64,000 bases of DNA from Buchnera aphidicola (Aphis aurantii) (GTDB lineage: Bacteria > Pseudomonadota > Gammaproteobacteria > Enterobacterales > Enterobacteriaceae). Where the stretch lies: positions 558,001 to 622,000 of the forward strand of contig NZ_CP135021.1 of assembly GCF_039388985.1 (NCBI RefSeq), given 5' to 3'. Positions within the stretch are counted from its first letter, which is position 1, and each line of letters begins with the position of its first letter. The translations under genes were made by a program, and so were the position numbers. Under the pieces are notes generated by a model. The model ran no database searches and was not told the DNA's origin. It saw only the letters and a list, made by a program, of their open reading frames with translations. This document shows, piece by piece, positions 40,648 through 49,231 of this stretch.

Positions 40648-40723
40648 GCGGGAATAGCTCAGTTGGTAGAGTACAACCTTGCCAAGGTTGGGGTCGCGAG
40701 TTCGAATCTCGTTTCCCGCTCCA
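40648..40723 (+). tRNA. tRNA-Gly (anticodon GCC)
   Basis: gcgggaa acceptor pairs with ttcccgc, the anticodon loop is ttGCCaa, and the T loop is ggTTCGAATct-like (agTTCGAATct). CCA is encoded (40721-40723). It sits between orn and amiB, as glyVXY follows near orn in E. coli. Confidence 0.96.
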
Positions 40724-40763
40724 GATATTACAATGAATATTGCTAAAAAATTAAGGAAAGTGT

Positions 40764-41643
40764 ATGATTTTTCATTATCCCTGTAAATGGATAATTTTAG
40801 CTTGTTTATTAATGAATTTTCAAGGTAAGCTTCAAAAAAATATTACTGATAAAACCAAATTTCTAAAAACAAATATTTATCAAAAAAAAAAATATTTCTT
40901 TAAAAAATTTTAAAAATCAATTAACAAATACAAAAAAAATTACGATCTTAATAGATCCAGGACATGGCGGGCAAGATCCAGGATCCATAGGACATAAGGG
41001 ACTGAAAGAAAAAGAAGTAAATTTAAACATTGCTATTCAATTAAAAAAATTATTAAATAATAATGAATTATTTCACGCTTTTTTAACACGTAATAATGAC
41101 ACTTACCTATCTTTAAAAAAAAGAAAAGATTTCTCCAAATATCGAAATGTAGATTTATTACTATCTATTCACGTAGATTCTTCAATGAAATCATATGTAT
41201 CAGGATCATCAATTTGGATTGTATCAAATAATCGAATGCAGCGTGAAATTCATAATTTCATACAGAACAAAAAAGAAAAAATTTATCTTAATAAAAGTAT
41301 TGAAGAAATATTTAAAAATAACAAAAATGATATATATTTAAAAAAAACTATTCTTGATTTGCAATTAAATGATTTTAAAACTATGGAAATTAACTTATCA
41401 GAATTTATATTTCAAGAATTAAAAAAAATTGTTAAAATTAATAAAATCAAACCACAATATGCTAGTCTAGGAATATTAAGCTCTATAAATACACCTTCTA
41501 TTTTAATTGAAACTGGATTTATCACCAATTTCGAAGAAGAGAAAAAATTAAAAACAATTGCCTATCAAAAAAACATTGCTAATGCTCTTTATATTTCATT
41601 AAAAAATTATTTCCAAAAAAATCTATATCTAAAAAATAAATAA
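40764..41643 (+). pseudogene. amiB: N-acetylmuramoyl-L-alanine amidase, catalytic domain only, frame broken in an A11 tract
   Basis: Zinc amidase that cleaves peptidoglycan side chains at the division site. ATG 40764 opens a likely signal peptide (WIILACLLMNF) and runs to TAA at 40911. An A run at 40882-40892 (eleven A) separates it from the frame holding the amidase domain; one fewer A joins them into about 292 residues. Zinc and catalytic residues are all there: DPGHGGQDPG, EKEVN, LSIHVDSS and LIETGFITN. E. coli AmiB is 445 residues; the missing part is the N-terminal AMIN domain and linker. Because the break removes everything after about residue 50 unless corrected, slippage, decay or miscall must be decided by reads. 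Confidence 0.82.
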
Positions 41644-41664
41644 AATAGTTTTTTATCAAATATT

Positions 41665-41698
41665 TTTAAGCATCGAAATATTATTTAAGATGCTTAAA
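41665..41698. terminator. 10-bp inverted repeat between convergent amiB and rpmE
   Basis: TTTAAGCATC (41665-41674) pairs perfectly with GATGCTTAAA (41689-41698) across a 14-nt loop. It is 22 nt after amiB and 45 nt from the rpmE stop, with T-rich DNA following on the plus strand. Likely a shared terminator. Confidence 0.65.
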
Positions 41699-41742
41699 TT
41701 GAAAAATTTTTATTTTACATGATCAATAAAAAAATGATAATT

Positions 41743-41961
41743 TTACATCGTTTCTTCTTGAGTTATTTTAAAACGCTTTTTAAATCTTTCAACACGTCCT
41801 CCAGTATCAATAATTCTTTGTTTTCCAGTATAAAATGGATGACATTTTGAACATATATCTAGATTTAGATTATGATTAACAGTTGAAAAAATTTCGATTG
41901 TATTTCCACATGAACAAGTAGCTGTTATCTGAGAATAATGAGGATGTATTTTTTTTTTCAT
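41743..41961 (-). CDS. rpmE: 50S ribosomal protein L31
   Basis: Large-subunit protein bridging the subunits. 72 residues, near the E. coli 70. The zinc-binding cysteines are present (TCSCGN and [14 protein letters not shown]), so this is the zinc form. The ATG at 41961 aligns with E. coli MKKDIHPKY; the 15 extra ORF codons upstream have no counterpart. AGGA lies about nine to ten bases upstream. Confidence 0.96.
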   Translation of the reverse strand: MKKKIHPHYSQITATCSCGNTIEIFSTVNHNLNLDICSKCHPFYTGKQRIIDTGGRVERFKKRFKITQEETM

Positions 41962-42053
41962 AGAAAGTTTTCCTAAATGCATTAAAATATATATTCTATT
42001 ATACAATCATTAATATATTAATTATTAATTTTTTTAAAAATAAAAAGCAAAAT

Positions 42054-42305
42054 ATGTACAAAAATCAAAACAAAATTAATTCAATGTATTTTAAAAATAA
42101 AAAAAAAAAAATCAAATTTAATAAATATAATTTGTTTACTATTTTACTCACAATAATTGTTTTTTTAACTTTTTTAAATATATTTTCAAAAAAAACAAAT
42201 CATACAGAAAAAAAAGAACTTATTCAAAAAAAAGAAGATGAAAATACATTGCCTGATAAGCCAAAAGAAAGATGGAAGTATATTAAAAAATTAAAAAATT
42301 TATAA
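42054..42305 (+). CDS. ftsN: Truncated cell-division protein FtsN (cytoplasmic tail and membrane anchor only)
   Basis: 83 residues: a basic lysine-rich cytoplasmic tail, one membrane segment (about 30-45, LFTILLTIIVFLTFLNIF), then LPDKPKERWKYIKKL, which matches the E. coli FtsN stretch LPPKPEERWRYIKEL. Position fits too: in E. coli ftsN lies between rpmE/cytR and hslV. E. coli FtsN has 319 residues; the periplasmic essential segment (about 75-93) and the C-terminal SPOR domain are missing. No other frame downstream resembles them, so this is truncation rather than a frameshift. A 13-A run (42099-42111), the longest noticed, lies in frame in the tail. Whether it still acts in division is open. 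Confidence 0.75.
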   Translation: MYKNQNKINSMYFKNKKKKIKFNKYNLFTILLTIIVFLTFLNIFSKKTNHTEKKELIQKKEDENTLPDKPKERWKYIKKLKNL

Positions 42306-42381
42306 AATATATTATTCTTATATTTTCATTCATTAAAAATTTTAATATTACCGTTTTCAAAAATTTCAATTAACTGCTTAG

Positions 42382-42407
42382 TTGAAATAATATTAAATTT
42401 TTATACA
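42382..42407 (+). promoter_or_regulatory. Candidate heat-shock promoter of hslVU
   Basis: TTGAAA (42382-42387) followed after 14 nt by TATACA (42402-42407), 37 nt before the hslV start. The short spacer suits sigma-32 better than sigma-70, and hslVU is a sigma-32 operon in E. coli, but the -10 lacks the usual C-rich part. Confidence 0.35.
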
Positions 42408-42444
42408 AGTCTAAATACCAACGTTATTTTAAGAGGCTTTTCTT

Positions 42445-42975
42445 GTGACCACAATACTAAGTGTCAGATTAAAAAATAAAGTAGTAATCGGAGGTGATGG
42501 ACAAGCAACTTTAGGCAATACTATTATGAAAAGTAATGTCAAAAAAATTAGAACTCTTTATCATGAAAAAGTAATTGCAGGTTTTGCTGGAGGAACTGCA
42601 GATGCATTTACTTTATTTGATATGTTTGAAAAAAAACTATCTATATATCAGGGCCAGTTGCAACGATCGGCTATTGAATTAGCAAAAGATTGGCGATCCG
42701 ATAAAATGCTTAGAAAACTAGAAGCTTTATTAGCAGTGGCTGATAAAGACACTTCATTAATTATCACGGGCAACGGAGATGTAATACAACCTGAAGATGA
42801 TTTAATTGCAATTGGATCTGGAGGAACGTATGCTCAATCCGCTGCTCGAGCTTTAATAGAAAACACCAACCTTAATGCTAAAACAATCGTAGAAAAATCA
42901 TTAAAAATTGCCGCAAATATTTGTATATATACTAATCATATTTTTACTATAAAAGAACTACTGTCAGAAAAGTAA
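42445..42975 (+). CDS. hslV: ATP-dependent protease subunit HslV
   Basis: Proteasome-like peptidase of the HslUV heat-shock protease. 176 residues as in E. coli. The start is GTG with AGAGG about nine bases upstream. After Met removal Thr2 (MTTILSV) is the N-terminal nucleophile. [23 protein letters not shown] and [20 protein letters not shown] are all conserved. hslU follows after 11 nt, forming a two-gene operon. Confidence 0.97.
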   Translation: MTTILSVRLKNKVVIGGDGQATLGNTIMKSNVKKIRTLYHEKVIAGFAGGTADAFTLFDMFEKKLSIYQGQLQRSAIELAKDWRSDKMLRKLEALLAVADKDTSLIITGNGDVIQPEDDLIAIGSGGTYAQSAARALIENTNLNAKTIVEKSLKIAANICIYTNHIFTIKELLSEK

Positions 42976-42986
42976 GGATTATTTAT

Positions 42987-44318
42987 ATGTCTGAAATGAC
43001 CCCCCCCCAAATTGTTGCTGAACTTGATAAATTCATTGTTGGTCAGCAAAAAGCAAAAAAAGCAGTATCTATTGCGTTAAGAAATCGTTGGCGCAGAATG
43101 CAGCTAAATCATGAACTAAGACAAGAAATTACACCTAAAAATATTTTAATGATTGGACCTACCGGAGTTGGAAAAACAGAAATTGCTAGAAGATTAGCTA
43201 AATTAGCTAATTCTCCATTTATTAAAGTAGAAGCAACAAAATTTACCGAAGTAGGATACGTGGGAAAAGAAGTAGATTCAATTATTAGAGATTTAACAGA
43301 TGCTGCTATTAAAATGATTCGTATTCAAAAAATTGAACAAAATAAAGTTAGAGTAGAAGAAATCGTTGAAGAAAGAATACTAGATATTTTAGTTCCAAGA
43401 CCTAAAAATAACTGGTCAGAAAATGAAAAAAATGAAAGATTATTAAATACTTTACAAATATTTCGAAAAAAATTAAGAGAAGGAGTTCTTGATGATAAAG
43501 AAATTGAAATCAACTTATTATCTACTACTATGGGTGTTGAAATTATGGCGCCTCCCGGTATGGAAGAATTAACTAGCCAACTTCAATCTTTATTTCAAAA
43601 TTTAGGAGGTCATAAAAAAAACACCAGAAGATTAAAAATTAAAGATGCAATTTTATTATTAAAAGAAGAAGAAGCATCAAAATTAGTTAATCTAGAAGAC
43701 ATTAAGAAAGAAGCTATTAATGCTGTCGAGCAACATGGAATAGTATTTATTGATGAAATTGACAAAATATGTAGACGTAGTGATATATCCGGACCTGATA
43801 TTTCCAGAGAAGGTGTGCAAAGAGATTTACTCCCATTAATTGAAGGATGTACTGTATCTACAAAATATGGAATGGTAAAAACAGATCATATTTTATTTAT
43901 TACATCTGGTGCATTTCAAACGTCTACACCTTCCGATTTAATACCAGAATTACAAGGTCGACTTCCCATTAAAGTAGAATTACAAGCGCTAACAATAGAT
44001 GATTTTGAACGAATCTTAACCGAACCTACTGCATCAATTACAACTCAATATAAAGCACTACTAGAAACAGAAGGCGTGTATATACATTTTACTAAAGAAG
44101 GCATTCGAAATATTGCAGAATCAGCATGGAAAGTTAATGAATCCATGGAAAATATAGGGGCTAGAAGATTACATACAATATTAGAGAAGTTAATGGAAGA
44201 TATTTCATTTCATGCTCGTGATAACATTGGAAATACAATTAAAATAGATTCAAATTATGTCAGCAAACATTTAGACAAATTAATATCGAACGAAGATCTT
44301 AGTCGTTTTATTTTATAA
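42987..44318 (+). CDS. hslU: ATP-dependent protease ATPase subunit HslU
   Basis: AAA+ unfoldase partner of HslV. 443 residues, identical in length to E. coli. Walker A is [16 protein letters not shown] near residue 58, the pore loop [10 protein letters not shown], Walker [11 protein letters not shown], and sensor 2 NIGARRLHT. The C-terminus EDLSRFIL, which inserts into HslV, is identical to E. coli. Codons 5-7 (Thr-Pro-Pro) form a run of nine C at 43000-43008, very unusual in this AT-rich genome. AAGGA is placed about ten bases upstream of the ATG. Confidence 0.97.
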   Translation: MSEMTPPQIVAELDKFIVGQQKAKKAVSIALRNRWRRMQLNHELRQEITPKNILMIGPTGVGKTEIARRLAKLANSPFIKVEATKFTEVGYVGKEVDSIIRDLTDAAIKMIRIQKIEQNKVRVEEIVEERILDILVPRPKNNWSENEKNERLLNTLQIFRKKLREGVLDDKEIEINLLSTTMGVEIMAPPGMEELTSQLQSLFQNLGGHKKNTRRLKIKDAILLLKEEEASKLVNLEDIKKEAINAVEQHGIVFIDEIDKICRRSDISGPDISREGVQRDLLPLIEGCTVSTKYGMVKTDHILFITSGAFQTSTPSDLIPELQGRLPIKVELQALTIDDFERILTEPTASITTQYKALLETEGVYIHFTKEGIRNIAESAWKVNESMENIGARRLHTILEKLMEDISFHARDNIGNTIKIDSNYVSKHLDKLISNEDLSRFIL

Positions 44319-44326
44319 AACAATTA

Positions 44327-44372
44327 AAATATTTATCCATTAAACGTTATTAAAAATGGATGAATATTTTTT
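44327..44372 (+). terminator. Rho-independent terminator after hslU
   Basis: A 15-bp stem with one G-U pair: left arm 44327-44341, right arm 44355-44369 (core ATCCATT / AATGGAT), followed by a T-run at 44367-44372. It lies 8 nt after the hslU stop and separates hslVU from ibpA. Confidence 0.75.
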
Positions 44373-44387
44373 ATTTATATATTAATA

Positions 44388-44412
44388 TTGAAAAAGTAAA
44401 AAAAGATCATAT
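44388..44412 (+). promoter_or_regulatory. Sigma-32-type heat-shock promoter of ibpA
   Basis: TTGAAA (44388-44393), an A-rich spacer AAGTAAAAAAA (44394-44404), then GATCATAT (44405-44412), comparable with the sigma-32 consensus CTTGAAA-N11..14-CCCCATNT. It lies 72 nt before the ibpA ATG. In pea-aphid Buchnera a one-base deletion in the poly(A) spacer of this very promoter abolishes ibpA heat induction. Here the A-run is interrupted by GT and by a G. Confidence 0.65.
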
Positions 44413-44483
44413 ATAATAAAAAAAACTTTTTTAAACCTTAAAAATATCATAAAAAATATATTTTATAATAAAAGGAGTTTTTT

Positions 44484-44978
44484 ATGTCTTATCGTTCATT
44501 TTCTTTTTTACCAGATGTTAATCATAATAGTATTTTTTCAAATAGATTTAATCAAATTGATAAAATGTTTAGCACATTAACAGGGGAAAAACCACTTTCA
44601 GATTCACCATTGTATAACTTCATTCAAATAAATGAGAAAAAATATACATTAATATTAAGTGTTCCTGGATATGAAGAAAAAGAATTAGATATCTCTGTTC
44701 ATAACAATCAACTTGTAATTCAAGGGAAAAAAGACAAAAATAATCAAAATAATAAAAAAATACAAAAATATTTACATAAAGATATTATATTTGGAAATTT
44801 TTCTTTAAGCTTTAATTTCGATTATAAAATACAAGTAAATAAAGCAAATTTATTTTTAGGATTGTTAGAATTAAATCTTGAATGTCAAATTCCAGATGAA
44901 GACAAACCTAAAAAAATATCTATTAATATTCCTAACAATACACAAATTAGAAACAAATCAAATATAAGTAATGTGTAA
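44484..44978 (+). CDS. ibpA: Small heat-shock protein IbpA
   Basis: Holdase chaperone that keeps aggregating proteins ready for DnaK/ClpB. 164 residues, longer than E. coli IbpA (137) because of internal and C-terminal insertions. The N-terminus MSYRSFSFLPD contains an aromatic-rich arm; the alpha-crystallin domain starts near residue 48 (YNFIQINEKKYTLILSVPGYEEKELDISVHNNQLVIQGKK). The final I-x-I-type motif may be ISINIPN. AAGGAG lies seven bases before the ATG, the best ribosome-binding site in the region. Confidence 0.95.
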   Translation: MSYRSFSFLPDVNHNSIFSNRFNQIDKMFSTLTGEKPLSDSPLYNFIQINEKKYTLILSVPGYEEKELDISVHNNQLVIQGKKDKNNQNNKKIQKYLHKDIIFGNFSLSFNFDYKIQVNKANLFLGLLELNLECQIPDEDKPKKISINIPNNTQIRNKSNISNV

Positions 44979-44988
44979 AAACAAAAAA

Positions 44989-45041
44989 TTTTAGAAATCG
45001 TTGTACTTTATATTGTGAAAGTGCAACGATTTCCTAAAATA
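44989..45041. terminator. Long hairpin between ibpA and fpr
   Basis: GAAATCGTTGTACTTT (from 44994) pairs with AAAGTGCAACGATTTC (to about 45033) over 16 bp with one G-U pair. Beyond a one-base bulge the outer AATTTTA / TAAAATT arms extend the stem. It begins 11 nt after the ibpA stop. No T-run follows, so it may protect the ibpA mRNA 3' end as much as terminate it. Confidence 0.65.
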
Positions 45042-45064
45042 ATTTAAATATATAGGAAATCTAA

Positions 45065-45817
45065 ATGAACCCATGGATCGATGCAGAAATTTTAAAAATA
45101 AAAAAATGGACTAAAAATTTATTTAGTATTTTTTTAAAAGCAAATATATCAGAGTTTCAAGCTGGACAATTTACAAAATTAGCATTATTTGACAGTGATA
45201 CAAATAAAAAAATTCAACGGGCATATTCATTTGTAAATGCTCCTAGCAATAAAAATTTAGAAATCTATATTGCACGTATTAAAAATGGAAAACTAAGCAA
45301 TCTTTTATATAATTTAAAAAAAGGCGATAATGTTTTCATTAAAAAATATTCATTTGGATTTTTTATTTTAAACGAAATACCTACTTGTGAAATATTATGG
45401 ATGCTTGCAACTGGAACTGCTATTGGTCCTTATTGTTCAATCTTAGAAGAAAATAAAGATCTGGATAGATTTAAACACGTTGTTTTGGTCCATGCTGTAA
45501 GGTATCAAAACGAGTTAACATATCTTCCTTTAATGCAAAAACTACATTCTAAATACAATGGAAAGTTAAAAATTCAAACTATAGTGAGTAGGGAAAAAAA
45601 TAATAATTCTTTATTAGGAAGAATTCCTTTTTTACTACAAACTGAAATATTAGAAAAAAAAATTGGATTAGAAATGAATTGTAAAAATTCACATGTTATG
45701 TTATGTGGAAATCCAAATATGGTAAAAGAAACATGCTCATTATTACATACTCTCAAAAACATGAATAAACATTTAAGAAAAAAAAATGGTCATATTACTA
45801 CGGAAAATTATTGGTAA
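45065..45817 (+). CDS. fpr: Ferredoxin/flavodoxin--NADP+ reductase
   Basis: FAD enzyme passing electrons from NADPH to flavodoxin or ferredoxin. 250 residues, E. coli 248. FAD binding is in RAYSFVNAP, the NADP site in [14 protein letters not shown], and [11 protein letters not shown] follows. The C-terminus ENYW matches the aromatic tail typical of bacterial FNRs (E. coli ...VEHYW). Clients here may be radical SAM and Fe-S enzymes. AGGAAA precedes the ATG. Its stop is 6 nt from the end of convergent epmA. Confidence 0.95.
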   Translation: MNPWIDAEILKIKKWTKNLFSIFLKANISEFQAGQFTKLALFDSDTNKKIQRAYSFVNAPSNKNLEIYIARIKNGKLSNLLYNLKKGDNVFIKKYSFGFFILNEIPTCEILWMLATGTAIGPYCSILEENKDLDRFKHVVLVHAVRYQNELTYLPLMQKLHSKYNGKLKIQTIVSREKNNNSLLGRIPFLLQTEILEKKIGLEMNCKNSHVMLCGNPNMVKETCSLLHTLKNMNKHLRKKNGHITTENYW

Positions 45818-45823
45818 ATTTAT

Positions 45824-46798
45824 TTAGCAACGATCAAAGGAAAATGAAATAACTTCCTCAATATTTTTTTTATTTAATGCAATCATTATTAAACGATCTA
45901 TACCTATTGCAACTCCTGAGCACGGGGGTAAACCGTAATATATTGCGTTTAAAAAGTTGTTATCTATTTTTTGAAGAGTTAAATTCATTTCATATCTTTT
46001 CTTATTATTATTAATTAAACGTTCTTTATTTTCTAAATAATTTGTTAGTTCGTAAAATCCATTTCCTAATTCAATTCCTTTAAAAAATATTTCAAATCTT
46101 TCTGCAACACGATGATCTTTATTATTCACAGCGGCAAGCGAGGCTTGTGCTACGGGAAAATTATATATAAATACAGGTTTTTCTTGTCCTAGAAGAGGCT
46201 CTATTATTAGAGTAAATAACGTTTCAATTAATGTATTTAAATTTTTTTCAGAAAATGTCAAATGTGCTAAATTAAATTTTTTTGAAATTTTATGCAATTC
46301 AGAAAGTTGAGTAGAAAATGGATCTACATTTAAATATTTTATAAATACATCTTGATAAGAAATTTTTTCTGATTTTTTAAATTGTAAAACATCTTGAAAA
46401 AATAAATCTATTTGATAAATAAATTTTTTCATAGAACATGAATTTTGATACCATTCAAGAATAGTAAATTCTGGATTATGATATTGACCATATTCTTGAT
46501 TTCTAAAACTATGACATATTTGATATATTGGTCCACTTTTAGCTGCTAACAAACGTTTCATATGATATTCTGGACTAGTTATCAACCATAATTTTAACTG
46601 ATTTAAATTATTTTCTGAAGAAAAATAATTAGTTTCAAAAGGTATTAAATTTATATCGGTAACTGTCGCTTTGGATAATAAAGGAGTCTCTACCTCTAAA
46701 ATTTTTTTTTCTAAAAAAAATGAACGAATTTTGGTAATAATTTCTGATCTTTTAACTAAATCTTGAATCGAAGCACTAGGTTTCCAACTTTTTTTCAT
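45824..46798 (-). CDS. epmA: Elongation factor P--(R)-beta-lysine ligase
   Basis: Truncated lysyl-tRNA synthetase paralogue (PoxA/YjeA/GenX) that attaches beta-lysine to elongation factor P instead of charging tRNA. 324 residues, E. coli 325. It lacks the N-terminal anticodon-binding domain of LysRS. Class II motifs are visible: VETPLLSKATVTD, SPEYHMKRLL, FRNQEYGQYHNPEFTILEWY, ELGNGFYEL, and GVAIGIDRLIMIAL. Its target efp and the partner epmB are not in this window. Convergent with fpr. Confidence 0.95.
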   Translation of the reverse strand: MKKSWKPSASIQDLVKRSEIITKIRSFFLEKKILEVETPLLSKATVTDINLIPFETNYFSSENNLNQLKLWLITSPEYHMKRLLAAKSGPIYQICHSFRNQEYGQYHNPEFTILEWYQNSCSMKKFIYQIDLFFQDVLQFKKSEKISYQDVFIKYLNVDPFSTQLSELHKISKKFNLAHLTFSEKNLNTLIETLFTLIIEPLLGQEKPVFIYNFPVAQASLAAVNNKDHRVAERFEIFFKGIELGNGFYELTNYLENKERLINNNKKRYEMNLTLQKIDNNFLNAIYYGLPPCSGVAIGIDRLIMIALNKKNIEEVISFSFDRC

Positions 46799-46887
46799 AT
46801 AATATCCCTTTTAAATTTATATAAAATAAAATTTTATATTTTATTACAATTTAAATATAAATCATTTACAAATAAAATAATAAAAAA

Positions 46888-47379
46888 ATGAAAAAAACAG
46901 CAATATATCCAGGTACATTTGATCCAATCACATATGGACATTTAGATATTATAACGCGTGCAATAAAAATTTTTGATAATATAATTATTGCTATTTCTTG
47001 TACTAATTTAAATAAAAAAACTATTTTTAGTTTAAAAGAACGTATTGAACTGACTAGATTAGCAACTATGAATCTTAAAAATATAAAAAAAATAGTTGGA
47101 TTCAACGATTTATTAGCTAATTTAGCAAAAAAAGAAAAAACTAATATTTTAATTAGAGGAGTACGTACAATATTTGATTTTGATTATGAAATAAAGTTAG
47201 CAGCTATAAATAAACAAATATATCCTGAATTAGATAGTATATTTTTACTATCATCTAAAGAAGTTTCATTTATATCATCATCTTTTGTTAAAGAAATCGC
47301 AAAATATAAAGGTAATGTAAAACCATATCTTCCAAAAGAAATACATTTTGCTTTATTAAAAAAAATTTCAAAAACATGA
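46888..47379 (+). CDS. coaD: Phosphopantetheine adenylyltransferase
   Basis: Fourth step of coenzyme A synthesis from pantothenate: adenylates 4'-phosphopantetheine. 163 residues, E. coli 159. The nucleotidyltransferase motif is YPGTFDPITYGHLDII near residues 7-22 with its T/HxGH element. IRGVRTIFDFDYE and the ISSSFVKEIA loop are conserved. Monocistronic; strong terminator directly downstream. Divergent from epmA by 89 nt. Confidence 0.96.
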   Translation: MKKTAIYPGTFDPITYGHLDIITRAIKIFDNIIIAISCTNLNKKTIFSLKERIELTRLATMNLKNIKKIVGFNDLLANLAKKEKTNILIRGVRTIFDFDYEIKLAAINKQIYPELDSIFLLSSKEVSFISSSFVKEIAKYKGNVKPYLPKEIHFALLKKISKT

Positions 47380-47400
47380 TATTTTAAACTTTAATTTTTT

Positions 47401-47433
47401 AAAATAATAGGGTATAAAACCCTATTATTTTTT
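47401..47433. terminator. Intrinsic terminator shared by coaD and the convergent orphan gene
   Basis: AAAATAATAGGG (47401-47412), a 7-nt loop, and CCCTATTATTTT (47420-47431) followed by more T. A perfect 12-bp stem with a T tail on the plus strand and an A-start that gives a T tail on the minus strand too. 21 nt after coaD and 20 nt from the orphan stop. Confidence 0.85.
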
Positions 47434-47453
47434 AATAAAATATTTTTAAAACA

Positions 47454-48979
47454 TTAGTGCACAAAATATGAATGTTTTATTATTGGTGCTTGTGTATATG
47501 AAAAAATAACGCTTGTTTTTACTCCAAAAGAATGAGATTTTATTATTCCATTTCTATCAATAGAATTAAAATCAGACATATTGGTAGCAATTATTTTAAT
47601 ATTTCCATCCTCTAAATGAGTGATATCATAATAATTTTTTGCACGTAAAATACGAGCATTTTCTAATTCTGGATGTTCAGCAATTAATTTTAAATAAGAT
47701 TCTTTTAATAATTTTGGATTTGCATATTGAGAAATAAATTTTTGCTCTATATCGTTAGTAATTAATTGTTTGAAACTTTTAATCATTTCTTCTTTTGTTG
47801 AAGAGGCGATTAGATGACCATCAATAAAAAAAACAGCAGAACTAAAATCAATCATAAAATATTTATTTAAATGTTCTGGAATCTCTAATTTTTCATATAC
47901 ATCTTGATAAGAAGAGATCGTTGTTCCATCTGCTTTCGGAGCTGTTGGAGCTTCAAAAACTGTCCAAATATTTTTATTATTTGCAAAATAATTATAATGA
48001 GATTTTTCAATACTTCTGTTCATTTTATCTTTAAATTTTTGATTTAGTTGTAAATTTTTTGTTCGTACATATAGATTAAAATTTTCATCTAAATCTTCTG
48101 GATACTGTATTTTAAAATTTTCTTCTTTTGGAATTTCAACGTTTAAATCAGGAAAAGAACTTTCATATTCCGGATGTTTAGGATTATGATTTAGTTTGTT
48201 AACTACTCTTAATCTTCCATTAATTCTTATTCTTTCAATTAAAGCATGTATAAATTTTTTTGAAGATTCAATGCTTTTTTTTAATTTTTTTACATATTTG
48301 ATTAAATTATCGATTCTATCATTTACTGCTTTTGTAGATTCATCCATAGATGATCCCATAATAAATCGATAACCTGCATCAAATATATTTTTAAATGTAG
48401 TACCATTAAATAAATTTATAGCTTCATTTTTAATAAATTCATAAGTTTCGCAAACTTGCTTTTTAATTTCATGAATTATAGATTTAGCTAATTTTATAAA
48501 ATCAATGCTATTAAATGTTTCTTTAATGCAATCTATTAACTGATTAAAAGTTTTTGGAAAAAATTCTAAAATAATTTGAAGAGTGGATTTAGAGGGGACT
48601 TCTTCAGTGTTTTCGGAAGATGTTGAGGAAGGTTGTTCAGAAGAAGTTTTTTTTTCACAGAGTTTTCTGTGTCTAATTGATAATCGATATCAATATCAAT
48701 TTCATTATTTTCTATTGCTTTTTTTTTTATAATTTCTAAATCAGATAAGCATTTATCATATAACTTTTCTAATTTAATTAAATTCATCTCAGTTTTAGAT
48801 GATTCAATAGTTATTTTTCCGTCTTTATTGCTGTTTTCTTTGTTGATTTTATTGTTTCGACTATCTTCTTCAATAGTTTTACGAATACGATCAAGATCTT
48901 TAGGATCTATTTTGATAGTTTCATGTTGTTCAAAAGATATTGGATTTAATTTATCAACTAGATTAACATTAGATGACAT
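47454..48979 (-). pseudogene. Buchnera-type orphan protein of unknown function, frame broken in an A9 tract
   Basis: I do not recognise this protein. ATG 48979 (AGGA nine bases upstream) begins a charged Lys/Glu/Asn-rich part that is probably helical (about residues 25-100). At an A run of nine (minus strand, 48655-48647) the frame ends LNPLFKLF, stop at 48566. One extra A continues into TSSEQPSSTSSENTEE, a Ser/Thr/Glu linker, then LQIILEFFPKTF and on through the ORF ending at 47454: about 508 residues. The C-terminal 200 look folded (YFMIDFSSAVFFIDGH; YYDITHLEDGNIKIIATN). No signal peptide or clear membrane segment. It may belong to the lineage-specific 'yba' genes noted in Buchnera. Clean coding outside the tract argues for function. 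Confidence 0.7.
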
Positions 48980-49231
48980 AATTTTTTTTCCTTTTTTAAA
49001 CTTACACTATAAATTAAACTTCAGATTTATTTATAAGATTATTAAATTAAACTAAATATTTAACAATCATTATAAACTAAATTTTATCAAAAATTTATTA
49101 TTTTATAAACAAATCAATTTTAAATATTTTGAAACCATATAAAATAAAAAATTTTTATTTTATATATTTTTAGATATTTTAAATCTATTTCTAAAAAAGT
49201 CAATTATTAATAACAAAAAAAATGAAATATT
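48980..49231. other. Divergent spacer between the orphan gene and rsmJ
   Basis: 252 nt of AT-rich DNA that must contain both promoters. I cannot place them reliably and see no RNA or repeat. Confidence 0.4.

Noticed and set aside
42306..42444. Continuation of ftsN in another frame after its stop
   Set aside because: None of the three frames after 42305 resembles the E. coli FtsN periplasmic or SPOR sequence, so truncation, not a frameshift, is preferred.
48828..49055. Plus-strand ORF over the start of the orphan gene
   Set aside because: Antisense to the charged N-terminus of the orphan; hydrophobic composition is the expected shadow.
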